A stretch of 25,933 nt of DNA from Opitutaceae bacterium UBA2377 (GTDB lineage: Bacteria > Verrucomicrobiota > Verrucomicrobiia > Opitutales > Opitutaceae): positions 1 through 25,933 of the forward strand of contig DDSZ01000050.1 in assembly GCA_002344205.1 (NCBI GenBank), read 5' to 3'. A program made the translations under genes and the position numbers. The notes beneath the pieces were generated by a model. The model was not told the origin of the DNA. It was given only the letters and a program-made list of their open reading frames with translations, and did not search any database. Of this stretch, positions 7,281 through 15,198 are shown one piece after another; within the stretch, counting starts at the first letter, position 1, and each line of letters opens with the position of its first letter.

Positions 7281-7940
7281 TCAGGTGCTTTTGTCGGTCG
7301 CCGGGCCGTCCTGCCCGCCGGCCGACCGGTATTCAGTCGCCAGATACTTCATGATCTCATTGGCGGACCATTCCACATCCCGCACGATCGCCCGCACCCG
7401 GCCGCTGAGAAAATGATGCGCCAAGTGTGCCGGGATCGCCAGCATCAGGCTGCCAGCCGTGCTGAGCAGGGCCTGCCACATCCCGGCCGACAACGCGCTG
7501 GCGGTCGCATAGTCCCGCTCAAACGCCAGAAACGTCGTGACCATGCCGAGGATCGTGCCCAGCAGCCCCACCAGCGGGGCGACCTGCGCGATGGCCGCGA
7601 TTGAGCCCAGCCGCCGCTCCAAGGCAGGCAGCTCGACCACCGCGGCCTCCTGCACGTGGAAACGCATCTTGTCCGGCTCGTCCTCGGCATGCAGCAACGC
7701 GGCTTTGACCACCGCCGCCACCGGGCCGGGCGTCTCTTCGCAGACGGTCAGAGCCTCGACCAGCCGGCGCTTCGACAGGATGTTTTTGATACCGTTGATA
7801 AACTCCGTGGAGCGGATCTGCCCGCGGTGCAGGTAGAGCGCACGCTCGATGCAGAGCATGAGGGTCATCAGCCCCATGACCAGAAGCACCCACATCATGG
7901 GGCCGCCGCGGGCGAAAAGATTGAAATCAAGGACGGACAT
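7281..7940 (-). CDS. exbB: MotA/TolQ/ExbB proton channel family protein
   Basis: ExbB/TolQ subunits form the inner-membrane pentamer whose proton flow drives the ExbD/TonB machinery. The 219-residue protein shows three membrane helices (about 14-32, 112-138 and 155-179). The family core APLVGLLGTILGMVTTFLAF (121-140) and the third-helix pattern ALLSTAGSLMLAIPAHL are both present. It sits between the TPR gene (70-base gap) and exbD (3-base gap), so it belongs to one cassette with them. It could equally be called TolQ-like. No Shine-Dalgarno is evident. Confidence 0.92.
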   Translation of the reverse strand: MSVLDFNLFARGGPMMWVLLVMGLMTLMLCIERALYLHRGQIRSTEFINGIKNILSKRRLVEALTVCEETPGPVAAVVKAALLHAEDEPDKMRFHVQEAAVVELPALERRLGSIAAIAQVAPLVGLLGTILGMVTTFLAFERDYATASALSAGMWQALLSTAGSLMLAIPAHLAHHFLSGRVRAIVRDVEWSANEIMKYLATEYRSAGGQDGPATDKST

Positions 7941-8010
7941 GGACGGATGGTGTTGGGCGTAACGGGATCAGAAGGTGGCGCAACGGCGGCGGAAAATTAT
8001 CCGGATGGCC

Positions 8011-10647
8011 TCAGGGTTTGGATTCGTTGGGATTGAAGCGCGCCAGACGCTGGCGAACGAGATTTTCTCCGGGCAGCCCGGTCTTGAGGATCAGCCGCCA
8101 GGCTTGCTGCGCCTGTTCCAGCTTGGCCTGCTGTTCGTAAAGCCCGCCCAGCTCCAGCAGTGTGCGGGCCATCCAGTAGCGGCCCTTGGCCCCGAGTTGG
8201 TCGGCCCGGTCTGTCTCAAGCAGAAACTCCGAAACGACATCGCGCCACCATACCGCCTCGGCCCGGGCCGGTTGCCCGCGACGGGCGAGCAGGTGCCCCA
8301 GATTGAAGCCGGCCTCGACCCGCACATCCACCGGCGCATCCACGCGGTCGCGCAGTTGCTCGAAAAGCGCGATGGCGCGCTCCGCATGGCTGACGTCGCG
8401 CAGGGATTGGGCGTTGTGGCACTCGGCCAGGGCCAGTTGCGCGAGGACGAGATCCTGATGCCGGCCGAAATTGTTCACCAAGGTCTCATAGACCTGCTGC
8501 GCCTGGGGAAACTGGTTGAGCTTGCGCAACAGATCGCCCTGCTTCAACCGCGCATAAAATACGTAATCGCTCTGCGGATACTTGGTCACCAGCTCTTCGA
8601 TGAGCTTGTTTGCCTCCTCGAGGTTGGCGTCCTGACCGCGCCGCTCCGCCAGGAGCGCTGATTGGTAAAGTGCAAAAGGTGCATAGGTGTTACCGGGGAA
8701 ATCATCGGCCAGCTTGGTGAGCAGACGCTGCGCATCCACCGTCTGGTCACGGCCGGCATAATGGTCGGCCTCCACGATGTAGGAATACGCGGTGGCATCT
8801 GCCCGGGGATGGGCTTCACGCAGGTTTTTGAGCAAGGCGAGCGCAGCCTCGGTGCGGCCAAGGGCAAAACTCGCCTCCGCTTTCAGCAAGGCGCCCGAGC
8901 TAGCAATCTCGTTGCGCAGCTCGGCGGGCACATCCGCCAGCCCCACGGCAAGGGCCTCCGTCAGTCGCAGGGTCTGCTCCGGCTGGCCGGCCTCGAAAGA
9001 AAGTCGCGCCTGCAGCCAAGCCATCCGGGCCCGCAAATCGGGCGGCAGCGTTTCGGCGCGGCCGGTGGCCAGCAGGCGGTTGACGCGGGCGTAGGCCGCT
9101 TCGGTTTGGCCTCCCGCCTGCAATGCCCGCGCCAGATTCCACTCGGCCTGCCAACGGTTCAGCGGATCAAAGGCGGACTCCCCACCCAAGGCATCAAGTT
9201 GGCCCTGCGCGGCATCCAGCTGCCCGGCCTGTATCTCCGCCTGCACCCGCTGAAACATTACCCGGCCGGGCGCCACTCCCGCGGGCATTTCCCGCAGGAC
9301 CTGCTCATAGGCATCCGCCGCGCTGCGGTAATCACGGGCCCGGAACCACGCCTCCGCGACGAGCAACCCCAACTCGGCCCGCACTTGGCCGGCGGGCAGC
9401 TCTGCCGCGGCCTTCGCCGCTTGGTCGGCCGCATTCCGGTAGCGGCGTTGCTCCCAAGCCGAGGTGGTGAGCACGCCGAGGGCGTGTCCCTTGAGCTGCG
9501 AACCGGGATACTCAGCCAGCAGTTTCCGGGCATCGTCCTCCGCCAGCTGGTAATTTTTCGACGCGAGGGCCGACTGCGCCCGCACGAGGAGCAAGTCCTC
9601 GCGCACCGGATGCGGTTCGGCCGGGCCGAGCAGCAATTCGAGCTCGCGCTGAAACTGCGCCCTCGCCGGCTCGCGGTCGGAGACCCTCGCCAACGCCTGC
9701 AACGCCATGCGCTGCTTGCTCCGGTCGTGGCCGTAAGCCAGCAGGTTTTGGAGGGCGTTGCGACCGGCGCCGCTGTCCGCGCCGGCGATCAGGCCGAGCA
9801 GGAGCCGAAAATCATCCGCCTCGGTGCGCTCCTCGGGCGGGAGCATCAGCAGTTGGCGCTGCAGCTCCGCGATCGCGTCACCTTTGCGACCCATCGAGTC
9901 GAGCATGACCGCATAGGTGCGGGCAAAGCCGTAGCCCGCCTTCCTGCCCTGCAGCCGTTCCATGTTCTTGCGCGCTTCCTCCAGCAGGTTCGCATCCGCC
10001 GGCGCCATGCGCAGCCGCGCCTGCTCCCGCGCGAGGATAAACCTTGCCCGGGCCATTTCCGAGACGGCGACGGTCTCCGCTTGTTCGTGGAATCCGCGGG
10101 CGCGGTTCAGGTCGCCCGCCGCATCCGCCAGCACCCCTTGCAGGAAATACAACCAGCCACGGTCGCCGGCGACCAGTTCCTCCGCCGTGATGCCGGCGAT
10201 GGCCGCGCGCGCGTCATCGAACCGCTTCTGCTGTGCGGCGATCAGGCCGGCGCGCAAACGCCACGCCGCATCGCGCAAACCCACGAAACCCTGCAACGTT
10301 TGGGCCGCCTCCTCCACCCGGCCCGCGTCCATCAGGGCGGTCACCAGCGCCAAGGTGAATTCGGCGCGATTCGCTCCGGGTTGCTCGAGCATTTCCCGGT
10401 AAAGCGCGGCCGCCACGGACGGAAAGCCCAGCTCCTGCGCCCGCCGCGCCGCAGTCTGCGCCATCAATTGTCCGCCATCGGACGGCACCGTCGCGCCGGG
10501 CAGGGTCACCAGCGGCGCCGGCGCGTTCAACGGTTCCTGGGCGCAAAGCCACACGGCCGGGAGAAGCGGGAGAAAAATGCGGAGACAAAAACGCACGGCG
10601 GGGGGATATTTGCGGCGGCGACCGGAAACAATCAACCGCGATATCAC
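8011..10647 (-). CDS. Large secreted TPR-repeat protein of the ExbB/ExbD cassette
   Basis: A protein of about 878 residues built almost entirely of paired amphipathic helices of TPR type. Clear repeats lie in the C-terminal third (YQSALLAERRGQDANLEEAN, IEELVTKYPQSDYVFYARLK, then QAQQVYETLVNNFG), similar in style to YbgF/BamD-like periplasmic TPR proteins. The hydrophobic stretch FCLRIFLPLLPAVWLCAQ near the N-terminus is a probable signal peptide with signal peptidase I cleavage near LCA-Q. The GTG at 10647 was chosen because AGAAGGA lies 5 bases upstream; an in-frame ATG at 10680 has no such site and would give a long non-hydrophobic lead. It is the first gene of the cassette and divergent from lemA. 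It may scaffold outer-membrane or cell-wall partners; the exact role is unknown. Confidence 0.82.
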   Translation of the reverse strand: MISRLIVSGRRRKYPPAVRFCLRIFLPLLPAVWLCAQEPLNAPAPLVTLPGATVPSDGGQLMAQTAARRAQELGFPSVAAALYREMLEQPGANRAEFTLALVTALMDAGRVEEAAQTLQGFVGLRDAAWRLRAGLIAAQQKRFDDARAAIAGITAEELVAGDRGWLYFLQGVLADAAGDLNRARGFHEQAETVAVSEMARARFILAREQARLRMAPADANLLEEARKNMERLQGRKAGYGFARTYAVMLDSMGRKGDAIAELQRQLLMLPPEERTEADDFRLLLGLIAGADSGAGRNALQNLLAYGHDRSKQRMALQALARVSDREPARAQFQRELELLLGPAEPHPVREDLLLVRAQSALASKNYQLAEDDARKLLAEYPGSQLKGHALGVLTTSAWEQRRYRNAADQAAKAAAELPAGQVRAELGLLVAEAWFRARDYRSAADAYEQVLREMPAGVAPGRVMFQRVQAEIQAGQLDAAQGQLDALGGESAFDPLNRWQAEWNLARALQAGGQTEAAYARVNRLLATGRAETLPPDLRARMAWLQARLSFEAGQPEQTLRLTEALAVGLADVPAELRNEIASSGALLKAEASFALGRTEAALALLKNLREAHPRADATAYSYIVEADHYAGRDQTVDAQRLLTKLADDFPGNTYAPFALYQSALLAERRGQDANLEEANKLIEELVTKYPQSDYVFYARLKQGDLLRKLNQFPQAQQVYETLVNNFGRHQDLVLAQLALAECHNAQSLRDVSHAERAIALFEQLRDRVDAPVDVRVEAGFNLGHLLARRGQPARAEAVWWRDVVSEFLLETDRADQLGAKGRYWMARTLLELGGLYEQQAKLEQAQQAWRLILKTGLPGENLVRQRLARFNPNESKP

Positions 10648-10659
10648 ACAGTTCCTTCT

Positions 10660-10693
10660 CGCGCACGGAAGTTCCGCCATTCTACTGTGCGCG
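10660..10693. promoter_or_regulatory. Inverted repeat in the TPR-gene/lemA divergent promoter region
   Basis: CGCGCAC (10660-10666) and GTGCGCG (10687-10693) are perfect 7-bp inverted arms separated by 20 bases, inside the 71-base gap between the divergent TPR gene and lemA. The 20-base interval contains a smaller GGAA-G-TTCC dyad. This could be an operator affecting both directions. No clear -10/-35 pair is visible for lemA. Confidence 0.35.
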
Positions 10694-10718
10694 TCGCCTT
10701 CCTTAACCCACCTCCATC

Positions 10719-11321
10719 ATGAGCGCTCTCCTTATCGTCCTCGGCGTCGTTCTCGCCGTCCTCATCGTCCTCGTTCTCTGGGTCGTCGGTATCTACAACA
10801 CCCTCGTCACCCTGCGCAACCGCTTCAAAAACGCCTTCGCCCAGATCGACGTCCAGCTCAAGCGCCGCTACGACCTCATCCCCAACCTCGTCGAGGTGGC
10901 CAAGGGCTACCTCAAGCACGAGCGCGAGACGCTCGAGGCCGTCATCAAGGCCCGCAACATCGCCCTCGCCGCTTCGCAGGCCGCCGCCGCCAATCCCGCG
11001 GACGGCAACGCCGTCAAGGGCCTCATGACCGCCGAGGCCGGGCTCGGCGGCGTGCTCTCCCGCCTCATGATGGTTTCCGAGCAGTATCCCGACCTGAAGG
11101 CCAACCAAAACATGAAGCAGCTCACCGAGGAGCTCACCTCCACGGAAAACAAGATCTCCTTCGCACGGCAGGCCTACAACGACAGCGTGATGACCTACAA
11201 CACGAAGCGCGAAACCTTCCCGAACAACATTTTCGCCGGCATGTTCAGTTTCCTCCCCGCCGAGTTGTTCAAGGTCGAGGACCCCGCCGAGCGCAACGCC
11301 CCGCAGGTCAAGTTCACGTGA
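10719..11321 (+). CDS. lemA: LemA family protein
   Basis: LemA proteins are membrane-anchored helical-bundle proteins often encoded beside M48 proteases; their biochemical role is unsettled. The 200-residue protein starts with an N-terminal hydrophobic helix (3-25) followed by YNTLVTLRNRFKNAFAQIDV and QLKRRYDLIPNLVEVAKGY, the family signature. The C-terminal part has the typical YND-TYNTKRETFPNNIFAGMF segment. It lies 98 bases upstream of the M48 protease gene on the same strand, the usual pairing. The start codon lacks a Shine-Dalgarno. Confidence 0.95.
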   Translation: MSALLIVLGVVLAVLIVLVLWVVGIYNTLVTLRNRFKNAFAQIDVQLKRRYDLIPNLVEVAKGYLKHERETLEAVIKARNIALAASQAAAANPADGNAVKGLMTAEAGLGGVLSRLMMVSEQYPDLKANQNMKQLTEELTSTENKISFARQAYNDSVMTYNTKRETFPNNIFAGMFSFLPAELFKVEDPAERNAPQVKFT

Positions 11322-11324
11322 AAG

Positions 11325-11407
11325 ACTGAAGGGCTGAAAAACTGAAGGGCTGAACATCCGCCGGGCTGTATCGAACCGCATCCTGTTTCAGCCTATCCGT
11401 CCTTCAG
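11325..11407 (+). repeat. Short tandem direct repeat with partial inverted complement between lemA and the M48 gene
   Basis: ACTGAAGGGCTGAA occurs twice (11325-11338 and 11341-11354). Further on, TTTCAGCC (11386-11393) and CCTTCAG (11401-11407) complement parts of the repeat. The lemA mRNA end can therefore fold in two alternative ways just before the M48 start at 11420. This might tune read-through between the two genes; only the sequence pattern is certain. Confidence 0.45.
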
Positions 11408-11419
11408 ACTTCCCTCCAC

Positions 11420-13390
11420 ATGGACTTCTTCGAAGCCCAGGCCCTCGCCCGGAAGCGCTCGTCCCGGCTCATCGTCCTTTTCGGCCTGGCGGTGCTGGGC
11501 ACCATCCTCGCGGGTTACGCCGCGGCCATGGCGCTCTTCGGCCAGTTTGAGATCCGCGGTGAAGACATCCATTACGATCCCACCGCACCGGTCCGTCTCT
11601 GGAGTCCGGTGATTCTCGCCTGGGTCGCGGGCGGCACGGTCGTGGTCGTCGGTGCGGCTTCGCTTTTCAAGTGGAGCCAGATGCGCGGCGGCGGTGCGGC
11701 GGTCGCCGAGATGGTCGGCGGCCGGCGCGTCGCCCCCGACACCACCGACCTCGCGGAACGCCGCTTGCTCAACGTCGTCGAGGAGATGGCCATCGCCTCC
11801 GGTGTGCCCGTGCCGGCCGTGTTCATCCTTGAGCATGAACCCGGCATCAACGCCTTTGCCGCGGGCCTCACCACCTCCGATGCGGTGGTCGCCGTGACCA
11901 AGGGCGGGCTCGAAAAACTCACCCGCGACGAGCTGCAGGGCGTCGTCGCGCACGAATTCAGCCACATCCTCAACGGCGACATGCGGCTCAACGTGCAGCT
12001 CTCGGCCGTCGTCTTCGGCATCCTGTTCATCGGTCTCATCGGGCGCGGCCTGCTCATCGGCCTCGGCCGCGGGCGCATGCTGCAGGGGCGCGGCGGCGGC
12101 AAGAACAAGGGCGGCGGCATGGTGGCGCTGTTCGCCATCGGCCTCGCGCTCCTGATCATCGGCTACGTCGGTTACTTTTTCGGCCGGCTCATCCAGGCCG
12201 CCGTCTCGCGCCAGCGCGAGTATCTGGCCGATGCCGCCGCCGTGCAGTTCACCCGCAACCCCGACGGCATCGCCGGCGTGTTGAAAAAAATCGGCGGCTA
12301 CGCGCTGGGTTCAAAAATGATCGGCGCGCACGCCGGGGAGATCGGTCATTTCTTTTTTGCCCAGGGGTTCCGCTCCCATTTTGGCGGAGCCTGGGCCACG
12401 CATCCGCCGCTGCCCGAGCGCATCCGTGCCATCGAGCCGCGCTGGGACGGCCGGTTCTTCAAGCCCGAGCAGGTGGTGGACGTGAAAACCCAGTCCTTTG
12501 CCGAGACCGGCCTCGGCGGCGCCCCCAAGCCCCCCGCCAAACAACCCGGCCTGCCGATTCCCTTGCCCCCACCGCTGGGCCGGCTCCCTTTCGCCCCGGT
12601 CGCGGCCGTGGCCGAGATCGGCGCGCTCTCCGCCGCCCACCACGACCAGGCCCAGTCGCTCCTCGAATCCATCCCCCCCGCTCTCCGCGACGCCGCGCAT
12701 GATGCCGTGCTCGCGCCGGCCTTGGTTTACAGCCTGCTGTTCGGCGACGCCGGCGCCCGTGAACTTGTGACGAAACATGACGGTGCTTCGGCCGCCGACC
12801 ACGCCACCCGCCTTCAGCCGGCGACAGCCGCGCTTCCACCCGCGGCCCGGCTGCCCCTGCTCCAACTCGCCTTCCCGGTGCTGAGCACGCTCGATCCCGC
12901 CGCCCGCGACCGCTTCGTCACCACCCTGGATGAACTGGTCCACGCCGACACCAAGGTCAGCCCCTTCGAGTTCGCGCTGCAAAAAATGCTGCTGCACCAG
13001 CTCAAGCTCGCCGGCGCTCCGCAGGCGCGGGTGGATTTTCACGCCTTTCAGGCCGTCGCCGAGGACATCGCCGTGGTGCTTTCAACCTTGGCGCGGGCCG
13101 GCCAGCAGGACGGGCCCACGGTGGCCGGCGCCTTTCTGGCCGGTGCCGCCCAACTGCCCCTGATTCGGCAAAACCTTGCCCTTCAGCCCGCCGGCACCGG
13201 GGACCTCACCCCGCTGGATCGCGCACTCGACCGGCTCGCGGTGAGTTCGCTGCCCATCAAAAAGCGCCTGCTCCTGGCCGCCGCCCATGTCATCGGTCAC
13301 GACGGCACCGTGACGGTCGAAGAGGGTGAACTTTTGCGCGCAATCGCGGTCACGCTGGACTGCCCGATGCCGGTGCTCGGAACCGCCTGA
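11420..13390 (+). CDS. M48 family (HtpX-like) membrane metalloprotease with a long C-terminal extension
   Basis: This is a zinc-dependent integral membrane protease. Zinc-ligand motif HEFSH is at 178-182 (in VVAHEFSHILNGDMRL), and the third ligand is probably Glu267 in REYLADAAAV. Membrane helices lie at about 17-40, 62-82, 193-216 and 232-256, and the segment PGINAFAAG before the catalytic helix is typical of HtpX/Ste24-like enzymes. At 656 residues it is about twice the size of HtpX. After WATHPPLPERIRAIEPRW a Pro-rich linker (about 370-395) leads to some 260 helical residues with no motif I recognise. It follows lemA, its common partner, and precedes a histidine kinase gene by 29 bases. 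A role in membrane-protein quality control is inferred from the family. Confidence 0.92.
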   Translation: MDFFEAQALARKRSSRLIVLFGLAVLGTILAGYAAAMALFGQFEIRGEDIHYDPTAPVRLWSPVILAWVAGGTVVVVGAASLFKWSQMRGGGAAVAEMVGGRRVAPDTTDLAERRLLNVVEEMAIASGVPVPAVFILEHEPGINAFAAGLTTSDAVVAVTKGGLEKLTRDELQGVVAHEFSHILNGDMRLNVQLSAVVFGILFIGLIGRGLLIGLGRGRMLQGRGGGKNKGGGMVALFAIGLALLIIGYVGYFFGRLIQAAVSRQREYLADAAAVQFTRNPDGIAGVLKKIGGYALGSKMIGAHAGEIGHFFFAQGFRSHFGGAWATHPPLPERIRAIEPRWDGRFFKPEQVVDVKTQSFAETGLGGAPKPPAKQPGLPIPLPPPLGRLPFAPVAAVAEIGALSAAHHDQAQSLLESIPPALRDAAHDAVLAPALVYSLLFGDAGARELVTKHDGASAADHATRLQPATAALPPAARLPLLQLAFPVLSTLDPAARDRFVTTLDELVHADTKVSPFEFALQKMLLHQLKLAGAPQARVDFHAFQAVAEDIAVVLSTLARAGQQDGPTVAGAFLAGAAQLPLIRQNLALQPAGTGDLTPLDRALDRLAVSSLPIKKRLLLAAAHVIGHDGTVTVEEGELLRAIAVTLDCPMPVLGTA

Positions 13391-13419
13391 GACAGTCCGC
13401 CGGCGATCGCGCCCCCGTC

Positions 13420-15153
13420 ATGACTCCTTATCCAGTTCCGCCCAACGAATCCCACCGCCTCGCCGCCCTCCGCGACTACGATATCCTCGATACCCCCGCG
13501 GAGAAGGAATATGACGACCTCGTGGCGCTGGCCGCGGAAATCTGCGGCACGCCGCTCGCCGCCATCACCCTCATCGACGAGACCCGCCAGTGGTTCAAGG
13601 CCCGCGTCGGCATCGCCGACACCGAGTCGCCCCGCGAACTGGCCTTTTGCGCCCATGCCATCGCCGAGCCGGAACGCGACTTGTTCATCGTGCCGGATGC
13701 GCAGCAGGACCGGCGCTTCGCCGGCTACGCCAACGTCACCGGCGATCCCCATATCCGTTTCTACGCCGGTGCCCCGCTCGTGACCCGCGACGGTCACGCC
13801 CTCGGCGCGCTCTGCGTCGTGGATCGGCAGCCGCGCGAGCTTGCACCGGAGCAGTTGCGCGCGCTCGGCATCCTGCGCCGTCACGTCGTCAACGCGCTGG
13901 AGTTGCGCCGGCTCGTGCATGAACAGACGCAGACCATCACGCAGTTGCACGCCACCCGGCACGCCCTCGAAACCGCCCGGCGCGAAGCCGAGGCCGCCAC
14001 CGAGGCCAAGAGCCGTTTCCTGGCGACCATGAGCCATGAGATCCGCACGCCGCTCAACGCCATGCTCGGCATGACGACGCTGCTGCGCACCACCCCGCTC
14101 AATCCGGAACAGGCGGACAGCACCGAGACCATCCGCACCAGCGGCGAGATGTTGCTCACCCTGATCAACGACATCCTGGACTTTTCCAAGATTGAGTCCG
14201 GCCGGCTCGATCTCGAGCAACAGCCCTTCGCGCTCAACGCCTGCATCGACCGCGCCTTCGATCTCGTGGCCTCGCATGCCCGCCAGAAGGAACTCCGCCT
14301 CACCCGGGCGCTGACCTCCGGCGTCCCGCCCGTGATCGTCGGCGACGAGGTCCGCCTGCGCCAGATCATCCTCAACCTGCTTTCAAACGCGGTGAAGTTC
14401 ACCCAGCAGGGCGGAGTCGCGTTGCGCGTGGATTCCGCGCCCCGGCCCGACGGCCGCCATGAACTGCACTTCGCCGTGAGCGACACCGGCATCGGCATCC
14501 CCGCCGACCGGATCGACCGGCTCTTCCAGCTTTACGCCCAGGCCGATATCTCCACCACCCGTCATTTCGGCGGCACCGGCCTCGGCCTCGCCATCAGCAA
14601 GCGCCTCGTCGAGCTGATGGGCGGCCGCATGTGGGTCGAGAGCACTGCCGGCGCCGGTTCCACCTTCAGCTTCACGCTCATCACCGCGGCCGGCCGCTCT
14701 GCCGCCGCCGCGCCAACGCCCGGGAAACTGGATCCCGGATTCGCCGCCCGGCATCCCGCGCGCGTGCTGGTCGCCGACGACAATCCCCTCAACCGCAAGG
14801 TCGCCATGCGGCTGCTGGAGAACCTCGGCTACCGGCCCGAGGCCGCCTTCGACGGCGAGGCCGCTCTCGCCCACGTGCAGCAACAGTCCTGCGATGTGAT
14901 CCTGATGGACGACGAGATGCCCGGGCTCACCGGGCCCGCCGCCACCGCCGAGATCCGACGGCAAATCCCGCCTGAAAAACAGCCCGTGATCGTCGCGCTC
15001 ACCGCCCACGCCCTCGTCGGCGACCGCGAACGCTACCTCGCCGCCGGGATGGATGAATACCTCACAAAGCCGCTGCGGGTGGAGCACCTCACGGCCCTCC
15101 TCGCACGTTTGCCCGCACTTAAGACAGAACTCCAGTCCCGGCTGTGCCGTTGA
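13420..15153 (+). CDS. Soluble hybrid sensor histidine kinase (GAF-HisKA-HATPase-REC)
   Basis: A 577-residue two-component hybrid kinase without membrane segments, so it should sense a cytoplasmic cue. Domain order: GAF (about 15-165, with ILDTPAEKEYDDL and QWFKARVG as in many GAF kinases); a short coiled linker (165-198); HisKA with phospho-acceptor His206 in SHEIRTPLNAM; HATPase_c with N-box LNLLSNAVKF (319-328), G1 DTGIG (355-359) and G2 GGTGLGL (384-390); and a C-terminal receiver with acidic pair Asp453/454, probable phospho-acceptor Asp497 in MDDEMPG, Thr528 and Lys550. All catalytic residues are present. No HPt or output domain is attached and no response regulator gene is nearby. It begins 29 bases after the M48 gene. 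Confidence 0.94.
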   Translation: MTPYPVPPNESHRLAALRDYDILDTPAEKEYDDLVALAAEICGTPLAAITLIDETRQWFKARVGIADTESPRELAFCAHAIAEPERDLFIVPDAQQDRRFAGYANVTGDPHIRFYAGAPLVTRDGHALGALCVVDRQPRELAPEQLRALGILRRHVVNALELRRLVHEQTQTITQLHATRHALETARREAEAATEAKSRFLATMSHEIRTPLNAMLGMTTLLRTTPLNPEQADSTETIRTSGEMLLTLINDILDFSKIESGRLDLEQQPFALNACIDRAFDLVASHARQKELRLTRALTSGVPPVIVGDEVRLRQIILNLLSNAVKFTQQGGVALRVDSAPRPDGRHELHFAVSDTGIGIPADRIDRLFQLYAQADISTTRHFGGTGLGLAISKRLVELMGGRMWVESTAGAGSTFSFTLITAAGRSAAAAPTPGKLDPGFAARHPARVLVADDNPLNRKVAMRLLENLGYRPEAAFDGEAALAHVQQQSCDVILMDDEMPGLTGPAATAEIRRQIPPEKQPVIVALTAHALVGDRERYLAAGMDEYLTKPLRVEHLTALLARLPALKTELQSRLCR

Positions 15154-15198
15154 AAACAGGGTTGCCGGCGGCCCCGCGTTGCTCCGCGCTTAGGGCCC

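Noticed and set aside
8662..10722. A 686-codon open frame on the plus strand opposite the TPR gene
   Set aside because: It is antisense to a gene with signal peptide and TPR repeats, lacks any recognisable domain, and long antisense frames are expected at this GC content.
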